From contig CAVRGJ010000007.1 in NCBI GenBank assembly GCA_963720705.1, positions 1-64,000 of the forward strand: a DNA stretch of 64,000 nt, given 5' to 3'. The notes under the pieces were generated by a model. That model saw only the letters and a list, made by a program, of their open reading frames with translations, was not told where the DNA came from and did not search any database. The stretch comes from DASWJZ01 sp963720705 (lineage in GTDB: Bacteria > Pseudomonadota > Alphaproteobacteria > Rhizobiales > Afifellaceae). The first letter of the stretch is position 1; every line of letters starts with the position of its first letter. This document shows positions 37,401 through 46,090 of the stretch, piece by piece. The translations under genes and the position numbers were made by a program.

Positions 37401-37602
37401 GCGGTTTCAGGATCAGCCGCTCGGCGTCCTCCGGGCTGATGCCGCGCTGCGTGACGTTGACGTAGACGATCGGGATCGTCACGTCCGGCTCCGCCTCCTT
37501 CGGGATCGTCAGATAGGCGACGAATCCCGCCAGAAGCAGGAAGATCAGCGTCGCGATCGTCAGGCGCGCGTGATTGATCGCGTAGTCGACGGGATTGCCC
37601 AT
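34426..37602 (-). CDS. RND multidrug efflux permease (AcrB/MexB superfamily)
   Basis: A 1058-residue RND inner-membrane pump with the standard 12-helix layout and two large periplasmic loops. The proton-relay motif GMLVDDAIIVSEF holds the two Asp. The sequence is closest to the HAE1 branch with short N-terminus and EAEPDVTIPIVYVNV opening, often linked to solvents or lipids rather than AcrB drugs. It is last in the tetR-adaptor-pump operon, 24 bases after the adaptor gene. Confidence 0.92.
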   Translation of the reverse strand: MGNPVDYAINHARLTIATLIFLLLAGFVAYLTIPKEAEPDVTIPIVYVNVTQRGISPEDAERLILKPLETSLKSVENVKEMRSAAFEGGGYVLLEFEAGFDSDSALADVRAKVDDAKSDLPTDADEPHVQEINLSLFPVLVVALGGDVPERTLLQLSRQAKTAIEQVPGVLSAELKGARDEAVEIITEPTLLQSYNVPIDRLISSFNLGNSLVAAGALEGQSGRFAVKVPSLIETPDDIMNFPIAASGNTAVTLGDVAEVRPTFKDPTTITRVNGKPAITIEVSKRSGANLVETVDATKKVVEELAKTWPSTVDVSFTQDKSKDIRTMLHELQNSVITAVLLVVVIMLTVLGGRASLFIGIAIPASFLTGILALQLAGLTVNIVVLFSLILAVGMLVDDAIIVSEFAERRMAEGMEPRAAYSLAAKRMAGPVTAATATRVAAFSPLLFWPGIVGEFMKYLPLTLIATLSASLAVALFFTPTLGAILGRAGKPNAEAHQLRDRGLYMRTVKLALHHPLATLGLAAAILVGVIQAYGTFGNGVEFFPDIEPDYGLVQVRARGNLSIEEKDKLVRQVEERLLGMPELATVYARSGENQRGSDEVTEDTVGTVQFELVDWKKRRKASAIFDEIRAKTKDIPGVIVEVTKPQAGPPTGKPVTLQLSSVDPDLLYPAARKVAAIVRANSETRDVDDGLPLPGIDWKLDVDKAEAAKYGASPLAVGTAVQLVTNGVKVSEYRPSTTDKSVDILVRFPENRRSLDELDQLTINTSAGAVPIGNFVTRTAAPKVGLINRVNGQRVVTVTANVAEGVQSAVVQQQILDALKTADLGQGVTYKMKGEDEEREKAGAFLMKAFGAALFLIFAILLAQFNKFTSVMLVLSAVLLSTIGVLIGLMVMGQAFGVVMTGVGVIANAGVIVNNNIVLIDTYDRLRREGRAAYEAILETCRERARPVVLTAVTAMLGVLAIAFGINIDFVNRAIAYGAPSTQWWIHLSTAIVFGLGFATILTLVVTPASLMAIANLAAWRQRRRERQVMRRAERFAAQAGIAAPEDAPVPLAEAAE

Positions 37603-37626
37603 GACTTCCGTGCCCTGGAGGCTGGG

Positions 37627-38721
37627 TTACGAGTTGGAGAGCAGCGCCGGCGGCGCGTTGGTGACGTCGATCGGCGCGACCTTCTGGCCGTCCTTCACGA
37701 AGTCCTGGCCGCGGACGATGACGTCGGTGCCATCCGTCGGCCCGGAGAGCCAGAGGTCGTCGCGCGCGTCCTCAACGATGGTGATGGGAACCGAGGCGAC
37801 GACACCGTCGGCGCCGACCGTGCGCACGGAAAGCTCGCCCGACGCCGAGAAGGTGAGTGCCGAGCGCGGCAGGCGCACGGCGGGAACCGGCTCAAGCTTG
37901 AAGGTGATGTCGGCGGTGACTCCGTCGGCGATCGAATGGTCGGCGTTGTCAAGCGCCACCTCGACGCGATACGTACGCGTCCCTTGGCTTGCGGTCGAGG
38001 CGACATAGCGCACTTTGCCTTCCGCCGTCTGCCCGGTGACGAGCTTGACGTCGGCCGTCTCGCCGATCTTGATCTGGCTGAGCTGGCGCTCGGCGACCTC
38101 GGCGACGGCGAGCATCGGATCGAGCGCGATCACCTCCGCCACCATGTTGCCCGCGACCACCGCCTGGCCGGTCGTCATAGGCGCGTCCGAGACGACACCG
38201 GAGATCGGCGCGCGGATCAGGCCGCGCTCGCGCTCCGCCTTGGCGACGGCGAGCGTGGCTTCGGCGGAACGAAGCTGCGCTTCGAGCTGGTTCTTGTCGT
38301 TGGCCGGGGCGACGCCGCGCTTGATCAGCTCCATTTTCGAATCGAGATCGGCCTGCCGCTGCTGCACCAGCGCCTCCGCCTCGGCGACCTTGGCGTCGCG
38401 CGCCTCGTCGGAGAGCGTCGCGATGACGTCGCCCTCGTTGACGTGGTCGCCGCGTTTGACCTTGAGATCCACAATGGAGCCGGCTGCGCGCGCAACCGCG
38501 CTCGCGCGGTTGTCGGCTTCGGTATGTCCGGCAAGCACGAGGCCGCGCGAATGCTCTTCGACGCGCGCCGTGACGATCGCGACCTGGAAAAGCGGCGCCG
38601 CCGCGGGCGCGGCTTCGGCCGTGGCTTTGGCATCCGGCTCGGTGCGGCCGAGCACGCCCGATCCGATCCAGAGCGTGGCGGCGACGACGATGATTGCCGC
38701 GACGATGCGACTGTAGGTCAT
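37627..38721 (-). CDS. RND efflux periplasmic adaptor subunit
   Basis: A 364-residue membrane fusion protein with an N-terminal membrane anchor (about 7-25), a lipoyl half motif GSIVDLKVKRGDHVNEGDVIATL, a coiled-coil hairpin (EAEALVQQRQADLDS onward) and the second lipoyl half RAPISGVVSDAPMTTGQAV. It bridges the pump to an outer membrane channel, which is not encoded here. It overlaps the tetR gene by four bases. Confidence 0.92.
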   Translation of the reverse strand: MTYSRIVAAIIVVAATLWIGSGVLGRTEPDAKATAEAAPAAAPLFQVAIVTARVEEHSRGLVLAGHTEADNRASAVARAAGSIVDLKVKRGDHVNEGDVIATLSDEARDAKVAEAEALVQQRQADLDSKMELIKRGVAPANDKNQLEAQLRSAEATLAVAKAERERGLIRAPISGVVSDAPMTTGQAVVAGNMVAEVIALDPMLAVAEVAERQLSQIKIGETADVKLVTGQTAEGKVRYVASTASQGTRTYRVEVALDNADHSIADGVTADITFKLEPVPAVRLPRSALTFSASGELSVRTVGADGVVASVPITIVEDARDDLWLSGPTDGTDVIVRGQDFVKDGQKVAPIDVTNAPPALLSNS

Positions 38722-39383
38722 GGCGTGCTCCCAGGGGAGGAAGAGTTGGTTGAAGATGAAGACGGAAACTTCACGGCCCCCTTCAGAAGCGCGCCGATGA
38801 CGGCGAAGACTTCGCCGATCTCGCGTTCCGAATCGAAATCCGCGGCGCAGGCGCGCCGCACGAAAAGCCCGTCGCCGAGCTTGCCAATGATCGAGGCGAC
38901 GGCGCGCGTATCGACGTCGGGCGCGATGGCGCCCTGACTCTTCGCCGCCTCGAAGGCGCGCACGAGCTCATCCTCGAATACGCAGTCGAACTCCGTCTGC
39001 ATCCCCGCGACTTCCGGGTTGCGCGTCGCCTCCGCCCAGATTTCCAGGCAGAGCTTCGCCTTGTCGCGCATGCCGTCGTTGAAGTGGCGGCGGCCGAGAT
39101 CGCGGAACGCCTCCATGAAGTTGCCGCCGCTCTCGCGCATCGCGGCCATCTCGTCGGCAAGCCCGACGCGGTCGCGCTCGCAGAGGCCCGCGACGAGGGC
39201 GTCCTTGGAGGGGAAGTAGCGATAGAGGTTGCCGGGGCTCATGCCCGCTTCCGCCGCCACGTCGTGCATCGTCGTGCGATGGAAGCCGGCGCGCGTGAAA
39301 CTGCGCTCGGCGGCGTTCAGAATGTGCGTGCGGCGCTCGGAGGAGACTTCTTCAGCGAGCACACGCGGAGAGGGCGCGTTCAT
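38718..39383 (-). CDS. TetR/AcrR family regulator of the RND pump
   Basis: A 221-residue TetR-family repressor. The N-terminal helix-turn-helix reads ILNAAERSFTRAGFHRTTMHDVAAEAGMSPGNLYRYFPSKDAL, a textbook TetR domain. The C-terminal ligand domain has MRDKAKLCLEIWAEATRNPEV. It is first in the operon with adaptor and pump, and two palindromic sites lie 24-59 bases upstream of its ATG, so it probably represses its own operon. Confidence 0.9.
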   Translation of the reverse strand: MNAPSPRVLAEEVSSERRTHILNAAERSFTRAGFHRTTMHDVAAEAGMSPGNLYRYFPSKDALVAGLCERDRVGLADEMAAMRESGGNFMEAFRDLGRRHFNDGMRDKAKLCLEIWAEATRNPEVAGMQTEFDCVFEDELVRAFEAAKSQGAIAPDVDTRAVASIIGKLGDGLFVRRACAADFDSEREIGEVFAVIGALLKGAVKFPSSSSTNSSSPGSTP

Positions 39384-39406
39384 CGGGTTTCTAGGGGCTC
39401 GGGTGA

Positions 39407-39469
39407 GAATGAATCGTCATTCACGAGAATGAACGTTTATTCACAGCCATAGTTGCGTGTCATTGTCAA
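39407..39469 (-). promoter_or_regulatory. TetR operator pair and promoter of the RND operon
   Basis: Site 1 is GAATGA-atcg-TCATTC (39407-39422, perfect). Site 2 is GAATGAA-cg-TTTATTC (39427-39442, one mismatched pair). Their centres are 20 bases apart, two helical turns. A consensus -35 TTGACA on the minus strand is at 39464-39469; a poor -10 (TGTGAA, 18-base spacer) overlaps site 2. The layout fits TetR repression. Confidence 0.55.
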
Positions 39470-39576
39470 GTGTTTGTTTCGCAAGTGCGAATGGCGATAT
39501 TGCGGCGCAACAGCTGCGCGGGCTCAAGACGCTTGCCGCTCATGGCCTGCTCGGCACTTGCACCTGCAAACAGATG

Positions 39577-39627
39577 GACGCCAATGGCGTCTTTCGTCTG
39601 GACATTTGGGCGCCAATGGCGTATATC
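39577..39627 (+). promoter_or_regulatory. paired operator and promoter of the toxin-antitoxin genes
   Basis: CGCCAATGGCGT occurs twice, at 39579-39590 and 39611-39622, exactly 32 bases apart. The first copy lies in a perfect palindrome GACGCC-AAT-GGCGTC (39577-39591). TGGACA (39599-39604) and TATATC (39622-39627), 17 bases apart, form a promoter in which the second operator fills the spacer. Transcription would start at about 39634, at the toxin ATG. Confidence 0.55.
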
Positions 39628-39633
39628 GCATCA

Positions 39634-39975
39634 ATGGTGGCGAAGCTGATCACGGTGGCGGAAACGCCGCTTTTCGTGCGTCAGGCCGGTGCAGTTTGGG
39701 ACGAGGGTGAGCGGCTTGAGTTCGTGAGCTTCATCGCGGCCAATCCCGAAGCCGGAGACGTGATCGCCGACACCGGCGGCGTGCGCAAAGTGAGGTGGTC
39801 GCGGCCGGGCACGGGCAAACGTGGCGGCGTCCGGGTGGTCTATTTCTACCACGACGCCAAGCGGCCCCTCTATCTGCTGATGGTCTACGCCAAGACGCGC
39901 AAGGAGGATCTGAGCCCGGCGGAGAAGCGCAGCGTGCGCGAGCTGACGGCAATCCTCAAAGGCAAGCGAAAGTGA
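39634..39975 (+). CDS. RelE/HigB-superfamily toxin
   Basis: A 113-residue toxin of the RelE/ParE superfamily, in the group that pairs with NadS-type antitoxins. It shows FVSFIAANPEAGDVIADTGG, VRKVRWSRPGTGKRGG and VRVVYFYHDA, the standard basic RNA-binding face. The ATG at 39634 is chosen: the open frame goes further upstream but runs through the operator repeats. The predicted transcript starts at this ATG, so it may be leaderless. The antitoxin gene follows after seven bases. Confidence 0.85.
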   Translation: MVAKLITVAETPLFVRQAGAVWDEGERLEFVSFIAANPEAGDVIADTGGVRKVRWSRPGTGKRGGVRVVYFYHDAKRPLYLLMVYAKTRKEDLSPAEKRSVRELTAILKGKRK

Positions 39976-39982
39976 GATTGAT

Positions 39983-40273
39983 ATGGGCAAGTTTGGAGAA
40001 GAGCTGATCGAGAGCCTGAAGCAGGCTGCTGAGCATGCGACGGCTGGCAAGGTGCGCGGAATGCGCGTCACTCCGGTGGAGCTTCCGGATGTGAAGGCGA
40101 TCCGGCGCGCGTTGGAGATGTCGCAGGACGAATTCGCGGCCGTCTTTCGGATTCCGCTGGCGACGTTGAAGAACTGGGAGCAGGGCAGGCGCCAGCCCGA
40201 CGCCCCCGCCGCCGCCTACCTGCGCGCCATCCAGCGCCGCCCTAAGGAGGTCATGGAGGCGGTGGGGGAGTAA
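39983..40273 (+). CDS. nadS: HTH antitoxin (NadS/HigA-like)
   Basis: A 96-residue XRE-type DNA-binding protein. The opening MGKFGEELIESLKQAAEHA is typical of NadS. The HTH is VKAIRRALEMSQDEFAAVFRIPLATLKNWEQGRRQP. It neutralises the upstream toxin and very likely binds the operator pair upstream of the toxin gene. Toxin-first gene order is usual for this group. Confidence 0.85.
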   Translation: MGKFGEELIESLKQAAEHATAGKVRGMRVTPVELPDVKAIRRALEMSQDEFAAVFRIPLATLKNWEQGRRQPDAPAAAYLRAIQRRPKEVMEAVGE

Positions 40274-40528
40274 TCGTAGGCGAGCAGACGACATCTCTGA
40301 GGAATGCGCCAGGTTCGGCGCGTTCACCGGACCCCTGCGCTTCAAGTTGAGCGCGGACCGTAAGTACAAGCCTGTTCCGATCTCCACAAGCCCGCCTGAC
40401 CCACCAGAGAAAGGTTCCGCCGCGAAGGTCATCGCCGCCCGCGCACCGAAGCTCATCACCCCCGACGCATCGATGGCGCCCTCCGCCATCGACAGGCGGC
40501 GGCTTTCGGCCCATTTTGCCCTGGCGAT

Positions 40529-43192
40529 ATGGCCACCCCCGACACCTCAGCCCTTCTCTCCGCGCGGCTCTTCGCCTCGGCGAATCCTGAAGTCGCGCGG
40601 CGGCTTGGCAATCTGCGGCTTCGCGCCAAGAACCACGCCGCGGGCGAGATCATCTTCGAGCCCGGCGAGCCGGCCGATTGCATCTTCCTGCTCGCCGGCC
40701 AGCGCGAGGCGAGCGAGCGCGCCTTTGAGCCGTTGGTCCAGGTGCAGCTTTCCGCCGACGGGTCTTCGGGTCGAGGCGACCGCGCGGCGCGGCTCGCCCG
40801 CATCGTGCGCGGCGACGTCTTCGGCGAGACGGAGTTCGTCGGCGCCGGCCTCGATCCGAAGCCCGGCGTCCGCGCCAGCACCGCGCGCGCGCTGACACCG
40901 GCGCGCACGATCGCCGTCGCCTGGAAGGACCTCGCGGAGCTCTTCGAGCTTGAGCCGGCGATCCGCGCGCGCCTTGTCAAGCTCGCGTCGCGTCGTCTGA
41001 TCGACGCCGTCGCTGCCGGGCACAGCGCCAGCCACGAAGATCCCGACATCGTGCTTGCCGATTGGCTGGTGGAGCTTGCCGCCGATCTCGGAGAGGCGCA
41101 GTCCAACCGCGTGCGCTTCCCCGCGAAGCTCAGCCAGGCGGAGATCGCCAAGGAGCTGAACGTCAGCCGCGAGACCGTCAGCCGGCGGCTGAAGGAGTGG
41201 GAGCGCGCCGGCCTCGTCGGCTCCTCCGCCGCCTCGCTTGAGATCGTCGACTACGCGCGCGTGGTCAGGATCGCGGGGCTCCATTCCGGCCGCGACCGCG
41301 CGGCGCTCGCGCGCGCCGTCGCCGACGTCGCCGCCGAGATCGACCGCGGCGACCTGATCAACGCGCGCAACATCTGCGCCGACATGCTGCGCTATTTCCC
41401 TTCGAGCCCGGAGCTTCTGCATCTTTTCGCGCTCGCCGCGGCGCGAAGCGGCGACCGCGAGGAGGCGATCGCCGTCTTGAAGGCCGCGCGGCTCACCGCC
41501 GACGGCGACCTTGAGGCGCTGCGCGCGCGCGCGGAGCGCGCGCTGAAAAACCCCTTCGCCTCCGCCGAGCGTCTTGCCGACGAGTGGGTCGACGAGGCCT
41601 TCGATGAGCCCGACGAGGAGGCGTCGCCGGGCGAGGGTCGCGCCGTCGAAACGCTCGTCGGCGATCTCGCCGCGCTTGAGGCACGGCTGTTGAAGGATTC
41701 CGCGTTCGAGAGCGACGCTGCCGGAGATGCGGCGATCGCGGCGGAATCACAGCGCGCCTACGAGGCGATCTGGCGGCGGATCGGGAGCTGGTACGCCGGC
41801 ATCAATGCCTCCGCGATGGCGCTCGTCGCCGGCGACGCGAAGAGCGCCAAGGCGCTCGCCGCCCAGGTCTTGAAGCGTCTCCCTGAAGACGCGTCGAGCT
41901 ATTGGGCGGCGGCGACGCGCGCCGAGGCGCTGCTGATCTCAGGCGACGGGAGGGATGGGCTTCAGGCACTCCGTCACGCCGCCGCTGCGTCCGACGCGAG
42001 CGACAGCACAAAAGCCTCCACCATGCTGCAGCTTCGCCGCCTCGCACCGCGTCTTCGCCTCGATGTCGGAAAGGCCGCGGCGGACTTGGGCGTCAGAAGC
42101 GTCGCGCTCGTCACCGGGCACTTATTCCGCGGCTCCGAAATGGATGCGGCGGCGCAAGCGACGGCCGGCGATGCGATCCGCGCGGAGGCGGAGCAGATTC
42201 TGACGGTCCGCAATGTCGGCAACGTGTTCGGCGCGCTCGCCTGCGGCTCCGATATCGTCGTGGCGGAGGCCGCGGTCGCGCTCGGCATTCCCTTTCACGC
42301 CGTGCTGCCGTTCCCGCTTGATCGCTACGCCGAGCTTTCCGTCGCGATTGGCGACGCGGAGGGCGCGCCTTCCTGGCGGAAGCGCTTCGACGACGTGCTT
42401 TCGCACGCCGCCTCGCTCACGCTGATCGACGATGAGCTCCCGCTCGACCGCGATCTCGACGGACATTTCTTTCACGCCTTCCGCTTCATGGCCGGGCTCG
42501 CGATGATGCGCGCCGACGTGCTTGAGGCGGAGTGCCGGCTGCTCGCCGTCACCGATGGATCGGAGGCCGCGAACCTTGCCGGCACCAGCCGCGCGGTCGC
42601 CGACTGGCTCGCCGCCGGGCGCCCGCTCGATCCGATCGCCTTTCCGTTTTCACGCAAGGCGCCATCTGGCCGTGCGCGCGGCGCTTCCGCCTTCCGGCCT
42701 GTGGTTCTGCTCTGGGATGTCGCCGCAAGCGGTGCCGGCGAGAAGGCGGTCGCGAAATCCGGTGTCGCCAAGAAGAAGGACTTTTCCGTCGTGGCCCGCT
42801 CCTCGCGCGTCGGCGGGGAGGGGATTGCGGTAGTCGCGCCTTCGCTTCAGTCAGCGATCCGACTCGCCGAGACTTGCGCTGCCGGCAAAGGTGGCGCGCA
42901 GCTTCGCGTCATCTGCGATTTCGGCCCGGTACTCGGCGCCGACATGAAGCCCGACGAGAAGATGATCGCGCGTCTCAAAGCCGGCTCAGATATGCCCGGC
43001 TTTCCTCCCGGCCGCCCGCTTGCGACGCTTACTTTCGCCGCGCAGGCCGTCGCCGAGTTCGGTTCTTGCTTGCAGACGCGTGCAGTAGGTCGTGCAGAAG
43101 AGACCGCAGACGATGCACGCAAAGCCCGCCGCCGCTCCGGTCTTCCTGTATACTATCTGAAACTGAGCGAGCCCCCCGCCGGCCGGACTTAA
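40529..43192 (+). CDS. CRP-type regulator fused to solenoid, SLOG-like and pseudo-cyclase domains
   Basis: An 887-residue fusion. Residues 20-160 are a cNMP-type beta-roll with an inserted loop (GDVFGETEFV is the cassette). An HTH_Crp follows (about 200-225, LSQAEIAKELNVSRETVSRRL). Residues 255-520 are a helical solenoid with INASAMALVAGD and YWAAATRAEALL, like TRAF-binding or TPR-S modules. Residues 525-680 are a Rossmann-like domain (VALVTGH, NVFGALACGSDIVVAEAA). The last 170 residues resemble a class III cyclase but have lost most catalytic residues. The last three parts align with those of the cyclase at 55861. It may sense several nucleotides and control transcription. Confidence 0.8.
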   Translation: MATPDTSALLSARLFASANPEVARRLGNLRLRAKNHAAGEIIFEPGEPADCIFLLAGQREASERAFEPLVQVQLSADGSSGRGDRAARLARIVRGDVFGETEFVGAGLDPKPGVRASTARALTPARTIAVAWKDLAELFELEPAIRARLVKLASRRLIDAVAAGHSASHEDPDIVLADWLVELAADLGEAQSNRVRFPAKLSQAEIAKELNVSRETVSRRLKEWERAGLVGSSAASLEIVDYARVVRIAGLHSGRDRAALARAVADVAAEIDRGDLINARNICADMLRYFPSSPELLHLFALAAARSGDREEAIAVLKAARLTADGDLEALRARAERALKNPFASAERLADEWVDEAFDEPDEEASPGEGRAVETLVGDLAALEARLLKDSAFESDAAGDAAIAAESQRAYEAIWRRIGSWYAGINASAMALVAGDAKSAKALAAQVLKRLPEDASSYWAAATRAEALLISGDGRDGLQALRHAAAASDASDSTKASTMLQLRRLAPRLRLDVGKAAADLGVRSVALVTGHLFRGSEMDAAAQATAGDAIRAEAEQILTVRNVGNVFGALACGSDIVVAEAAVALGIPFHAVLPFPLDRYAELSVAIGDAEGAPSWRKRFDDVLSHAASLTLIDDELPLDRDLDGHFFHAFRFMAGLAMMRADVLEAECRLLAVTDGSEAANLAGTSRAVADWLAAGRPLDPIAFPFSRKAPSGRARGASAFRPVVLLWDVAASGAGEKAVAKSGVAKKKDFSVVARSSRVGGEGIAVVAPSLQSAIRLAETCAAGKGGAQLRVICDFGPVLGADMKPDEKMIARLKAGSDMPGFPPGRPLATLTFAAQAVAEFGSCLQTRAVGRAEETADDARKARRRSGLPVYYLKLSEPPAGRT

Positions 43193-43319
43193 CTCCTTGC
43201 TCACCATACCGTTGCGAACGGGCCGCAGCGGCGAATTCGTCAATCCCACCGCAACCACTCCGCGTCACCAATCAACTCAACGTGGGGAGATTTCCGCCCG
43301 AAAGTCCGGGCGCTGCAAC

Positions 43320-46010
43320 ATGATCCTGTTCCACACTCTGTTCCCGCGATGGACGGGCGGCGGACGGCCGCCCGTGCAAGCGGCTGCCGATGCTGCGGCT
43401 CCGCCTCCCGACGGCGCGAAATCTGGGTCGATCAGCGCTACCCCGCCGAGGGCGAGGGAACGGCTCGGACTGATCATCGTGCTCTTCGCGGTTGTCGTGC
43501 TTGCCGGCACGCTGACCTCGGTCGTCTTCGCGCTGAACCAAATGGCGAGCGAGGCGAACCGGATCGAAGGCAGGCTAACGGCGCGTTCGGCGGAGGCCGC
43601 CGTCAAAGCATTCATGCGCAGGCTTGGCGAATCGCAGGGCGACTACGCCCGTTGGGACGACGCGGTGCGTTTCTTCTACGGCACGCCCGACCCGGATTTC
43701 GTCGCTCAGAACCTCATCGCGTCGACGGCGGAGTCTACCTTCTTCGACACCGCCTACCTACTCGACGAGGACGGCCGCGAGGTGCTTGGCTACCGCAACG
43801 GGCAGGCGGTTGCGGCCAAGGCCGACGCCGCCTTCGGGCCGGCGCTCAAACCGATGCTCGCGCGACTTCCGCACGACGGGCGCACCTACGCCGTCGAGAC
43901 CGGGTTGTTGCAGACGGTGTGGGGCCTTGCCGCCGTCGCCGTCGGACCGATAGTCCCGAACACGCCGGCGATCGCCGATCCGCCGCAGCGCGCCCGCATG
44001 CTGGTCATCGCCAAGGCGCTCGACCAGGCGGCGGTCGAACGGCTCGGCGAGGATTTCGTCATCGATGGTTTCAAGCTCGGCGGTGCCGCGAGCGCGTCGG
44101 GGCTTACCCTCACCGACCCGACCGGTCGCGCGGTCGGCCAACTCACCTGGTCCCCGCCGCAACTCGGACACGAGGCACATGCGCAGGTTAGCCCCGCGGT
44201 TTTCGCCATGCTTGCACTGCTCGCCTTGGGCATGGTCGTTCTGACCATCCTTGCCGTGCGCAGCCTTGGTCGCAGCAACCGGCTCGCCGAGACGGCCGAG
44301 GCGCAGCAACGACAGCTGAACGCCGCGCTTGCGAACATGCCGCACGGGCTCTGCATGTTCGACGCGAACAACCGTCTCGTCTTGTGCAACTCCCGTTACG
44401 CCGAGCTCTACAAGCTTCCGCCGCATCTGGTGAGACCGGGAACCCCGCTTGAAGACATCGTCGGCTATCGTCACCGGATCGGCAACGCTCCGCTCGATTT
44501 TCCGAACTACGTCACGCACGAGGGCCTCGGGTTTGAGTTTGGCTCCAACAGCGTCTTCGAGATTGCGCTCGAGGATGGGCGCACCGTCCGCCTGAACCAT
44601 CTCGCGCTGCGCGGGGGAGGCTATGTCGCCACCCACGAGGACGTCAGCGAAAACACGCGCGCGAAGAAGCGCATGACTTACATGGCCAAGCATGACGCTC
44701 TGACCAACCTGCCCAACCGGACGCTATTCCGCGAGAAGCTCCATGAGGCTTTCGGGGCGGTCTCGACCGCAGGTCGGTTTGCGGTGCATTGCATCGATCT
44801 CGATCGGTTCAAGGGGGTCAACGAAACACTCGGCCATCCCGTCGGCGACGCGCTTCTCTCGGAGCTGGCTCGCAGGCTGCGCGCCTGCGTCGGGCCGGCC
44901 GATACGGTCGCGCGCCTCAGCGGCGACGAGTTCGCCATCATCCAGATCGACGCCGGCGACCCGGCCAGCGTCGTCGCACTTGCGGAAAGCATCATCCAGG
45001 CGACGAAGGCGCCCTACGTTCTCGGCGAGGATCAAGTCGTCATCAGCGTCAGTATCGGCGTCGCACTGGCGCCGGAAGATGGAAGCGACCCCGACGAGCT
45101 TTTGAAGCACGCCGACCTCGCACTCTTCCGGGCAAAGAAAGACGGGCGCGGAACCTATTGCTTCTTCGAGCCCACGATGAACGCAAAGGTGCAGAAGCGC
45201 CGGGTGCTCGAGATGGGAATGCGCCGGGCGCTCGCCCATCGGGAGTTCGAGCTGCACTATCAGCCCCTCGTCAGCCTCAAGGACAGCAAGCCGACCGGCT
45301 TCGAGGCATTGCTGCGGTGGCGCGACCCGGAAAGGGGATTGATTCAGCCGGCCGAGTTCATCCCGCTCGCCGAGGAGACTGGCCTCATCATCCCGATCGG
45401 CGAATGGGTCCTCCGTCAGGCATGCGCCGACGCCGCTTCCTGGCCGCACGATCTGCGCGTGGCGGTGAACCTCTCCGCTGTGCAGTTCCGGTCGAGGGAC
45501 CTCGCCACCATGGTGTTCAACGCGTTCGCCGCGGCAGAGCTGCCGGCCGACCGGTTGGAGATCGAAATCACCGAATCCGTGCTCCTCGAAAACAGCGAGA
45601 GCACGCTCGCGACGCTGCATCGGCTGCGGGATTTCGGCGTGCACATTTCCATGGACGATTTCGGCACCGGTTACTCGGCGCTGAGCTATTTGCGCTCGTT
45701 CCCGTTCGACAAGATCAAAATCGACCAGAGCTTCGTCAGCGACGTCAGCGGCAATGACGATTCGCTTGCGATCGTGAGAGCGGTGACGGGACTGGGCGCG
45801 GCGCTCGGAATGACGATCACTGCGGAAGGCGTAGAGACGCGCGAGCAACTCGACTGCCTGCGCCGCGAGGGCTGCACCGAGGGTCAGGGCTTCCTGTTCA
45901 GCCCACCGCTGTCGTCGGCGCAGCTGGCAACGTTTTTCGCCGACCCGAAATGGTTTGCCCTGTCGGCGCAGGAAGCCGAATCGCACCACAACGTCGCCAA
46001 GAGCGCGTAG
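43320..46010 (+). CDS. CHASE4-PAS-GGDEF-EAL c-di-GMP enzyme
   Basis: An 896-residue membrane protein. Two membrane helices flank a periplasmic CHASE4 sensor (DYARWDDAVRFFYG, then FFDTAYLLDEDGRE). A PAS domain (NMPHGLCMFDANNRLVLCN) precedes a GGDEF domain with the active-site variant SGDEF and CIDLDRFKGVNETLGH. The EAL domain keeps FEALLRW, NLSAVQF, EITES, DDFGTGYS and KIDQSF, so c-di-GMP hydrolysis is expected; the cyclase half may also work, as SGDEF proteins often do. The ATG at 43320 is chosen over one 41 codons upstream because the extra residues look non-coding. Confidence 0.88.
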   Translation: MILFHTLFPRWTGGGRPPVQAAADAAAPPPDGAKSGSISATPPRARERLGLIIVLFAVVVLAGTLTSVVFALNQMASEANRIEGRLTARSAEAAVKAFMRRLGESQGDYARWDDAVRFFYGTPDPDFVAQNLIASTAESTFFDTAYLLDEDGREVLGYRNGQAVAAKADAAFGPALKPMLARLPHDGRTYAVETGLLQTVWGLAAVAVGPIVPNTPAIADPPQRARMLVIAKALDQAAVERLGEDFVIDGFKLGGAASASGLTLTDPTGRAVGQLTWSPPQLGHEAHAQVSPAVFAMLALLALGMVVLTILAVRSLGRSNRLAETAEAQQRQLNAALANMPHGLCMFDANNRLVLCNSRYAELYKLPPHLVRPGTPLEDIVGYRHRIGNAPLDFPNYVTHEGLGFEFGSNSVFEIALEDGRTVRLNHLALRGGGYVATHEDVSENTRAKKRMTYMAKHDALTNLPNRTLFREKLHEAFGAVSTAGRFAVHCIDLDRFKGVNETLGHPVGDALLSELARRLRACVGPADTVARLSGDEFAIIQIDAGDPASVVALAESIIQATKAPYVLGEDQVVISVSIGVALAPEDGSDPDELLKHADLALFRAKKDGRGTYCFFEPTMNAKVQKRRVLEMGMRRALAHREFELHYQPLVSLKDSKPTGFEALLRWRDPERGLIQPAEFIPLAEETGLIIPIGEWVLRQACADAASWPHDLRVAVNLSAVQFRSRDLATMVFNAFAAAELPADRLEIEITESVLLENSESTLATLHRLRDFGVHISMDDFGTGYSALSYLRSFPFDKIKIDQSFVSDVSGNDDSLAIVRAVTGLGAALGMTITAEGVETREQLDCLRREGCTEGQGFLFSPPLSSAQLATFFADPKWFALSAQEAESHHNVAKSA

Positions 46011-46090
46011 CGCACGCGAGGGTGTAGCGCGCCGCTTGCTCTTGGCACGAACGCGGGCCATCCTCCGAGCCAGAGATTCCGGCGGGTGAG

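Noticed and set aside
36058..38937. A 959-codon open frame on the plus strand
   Set aside because: It is antisense to the RND pump and adaptor genes, spans their boundary and has no recognisable protein pattern.
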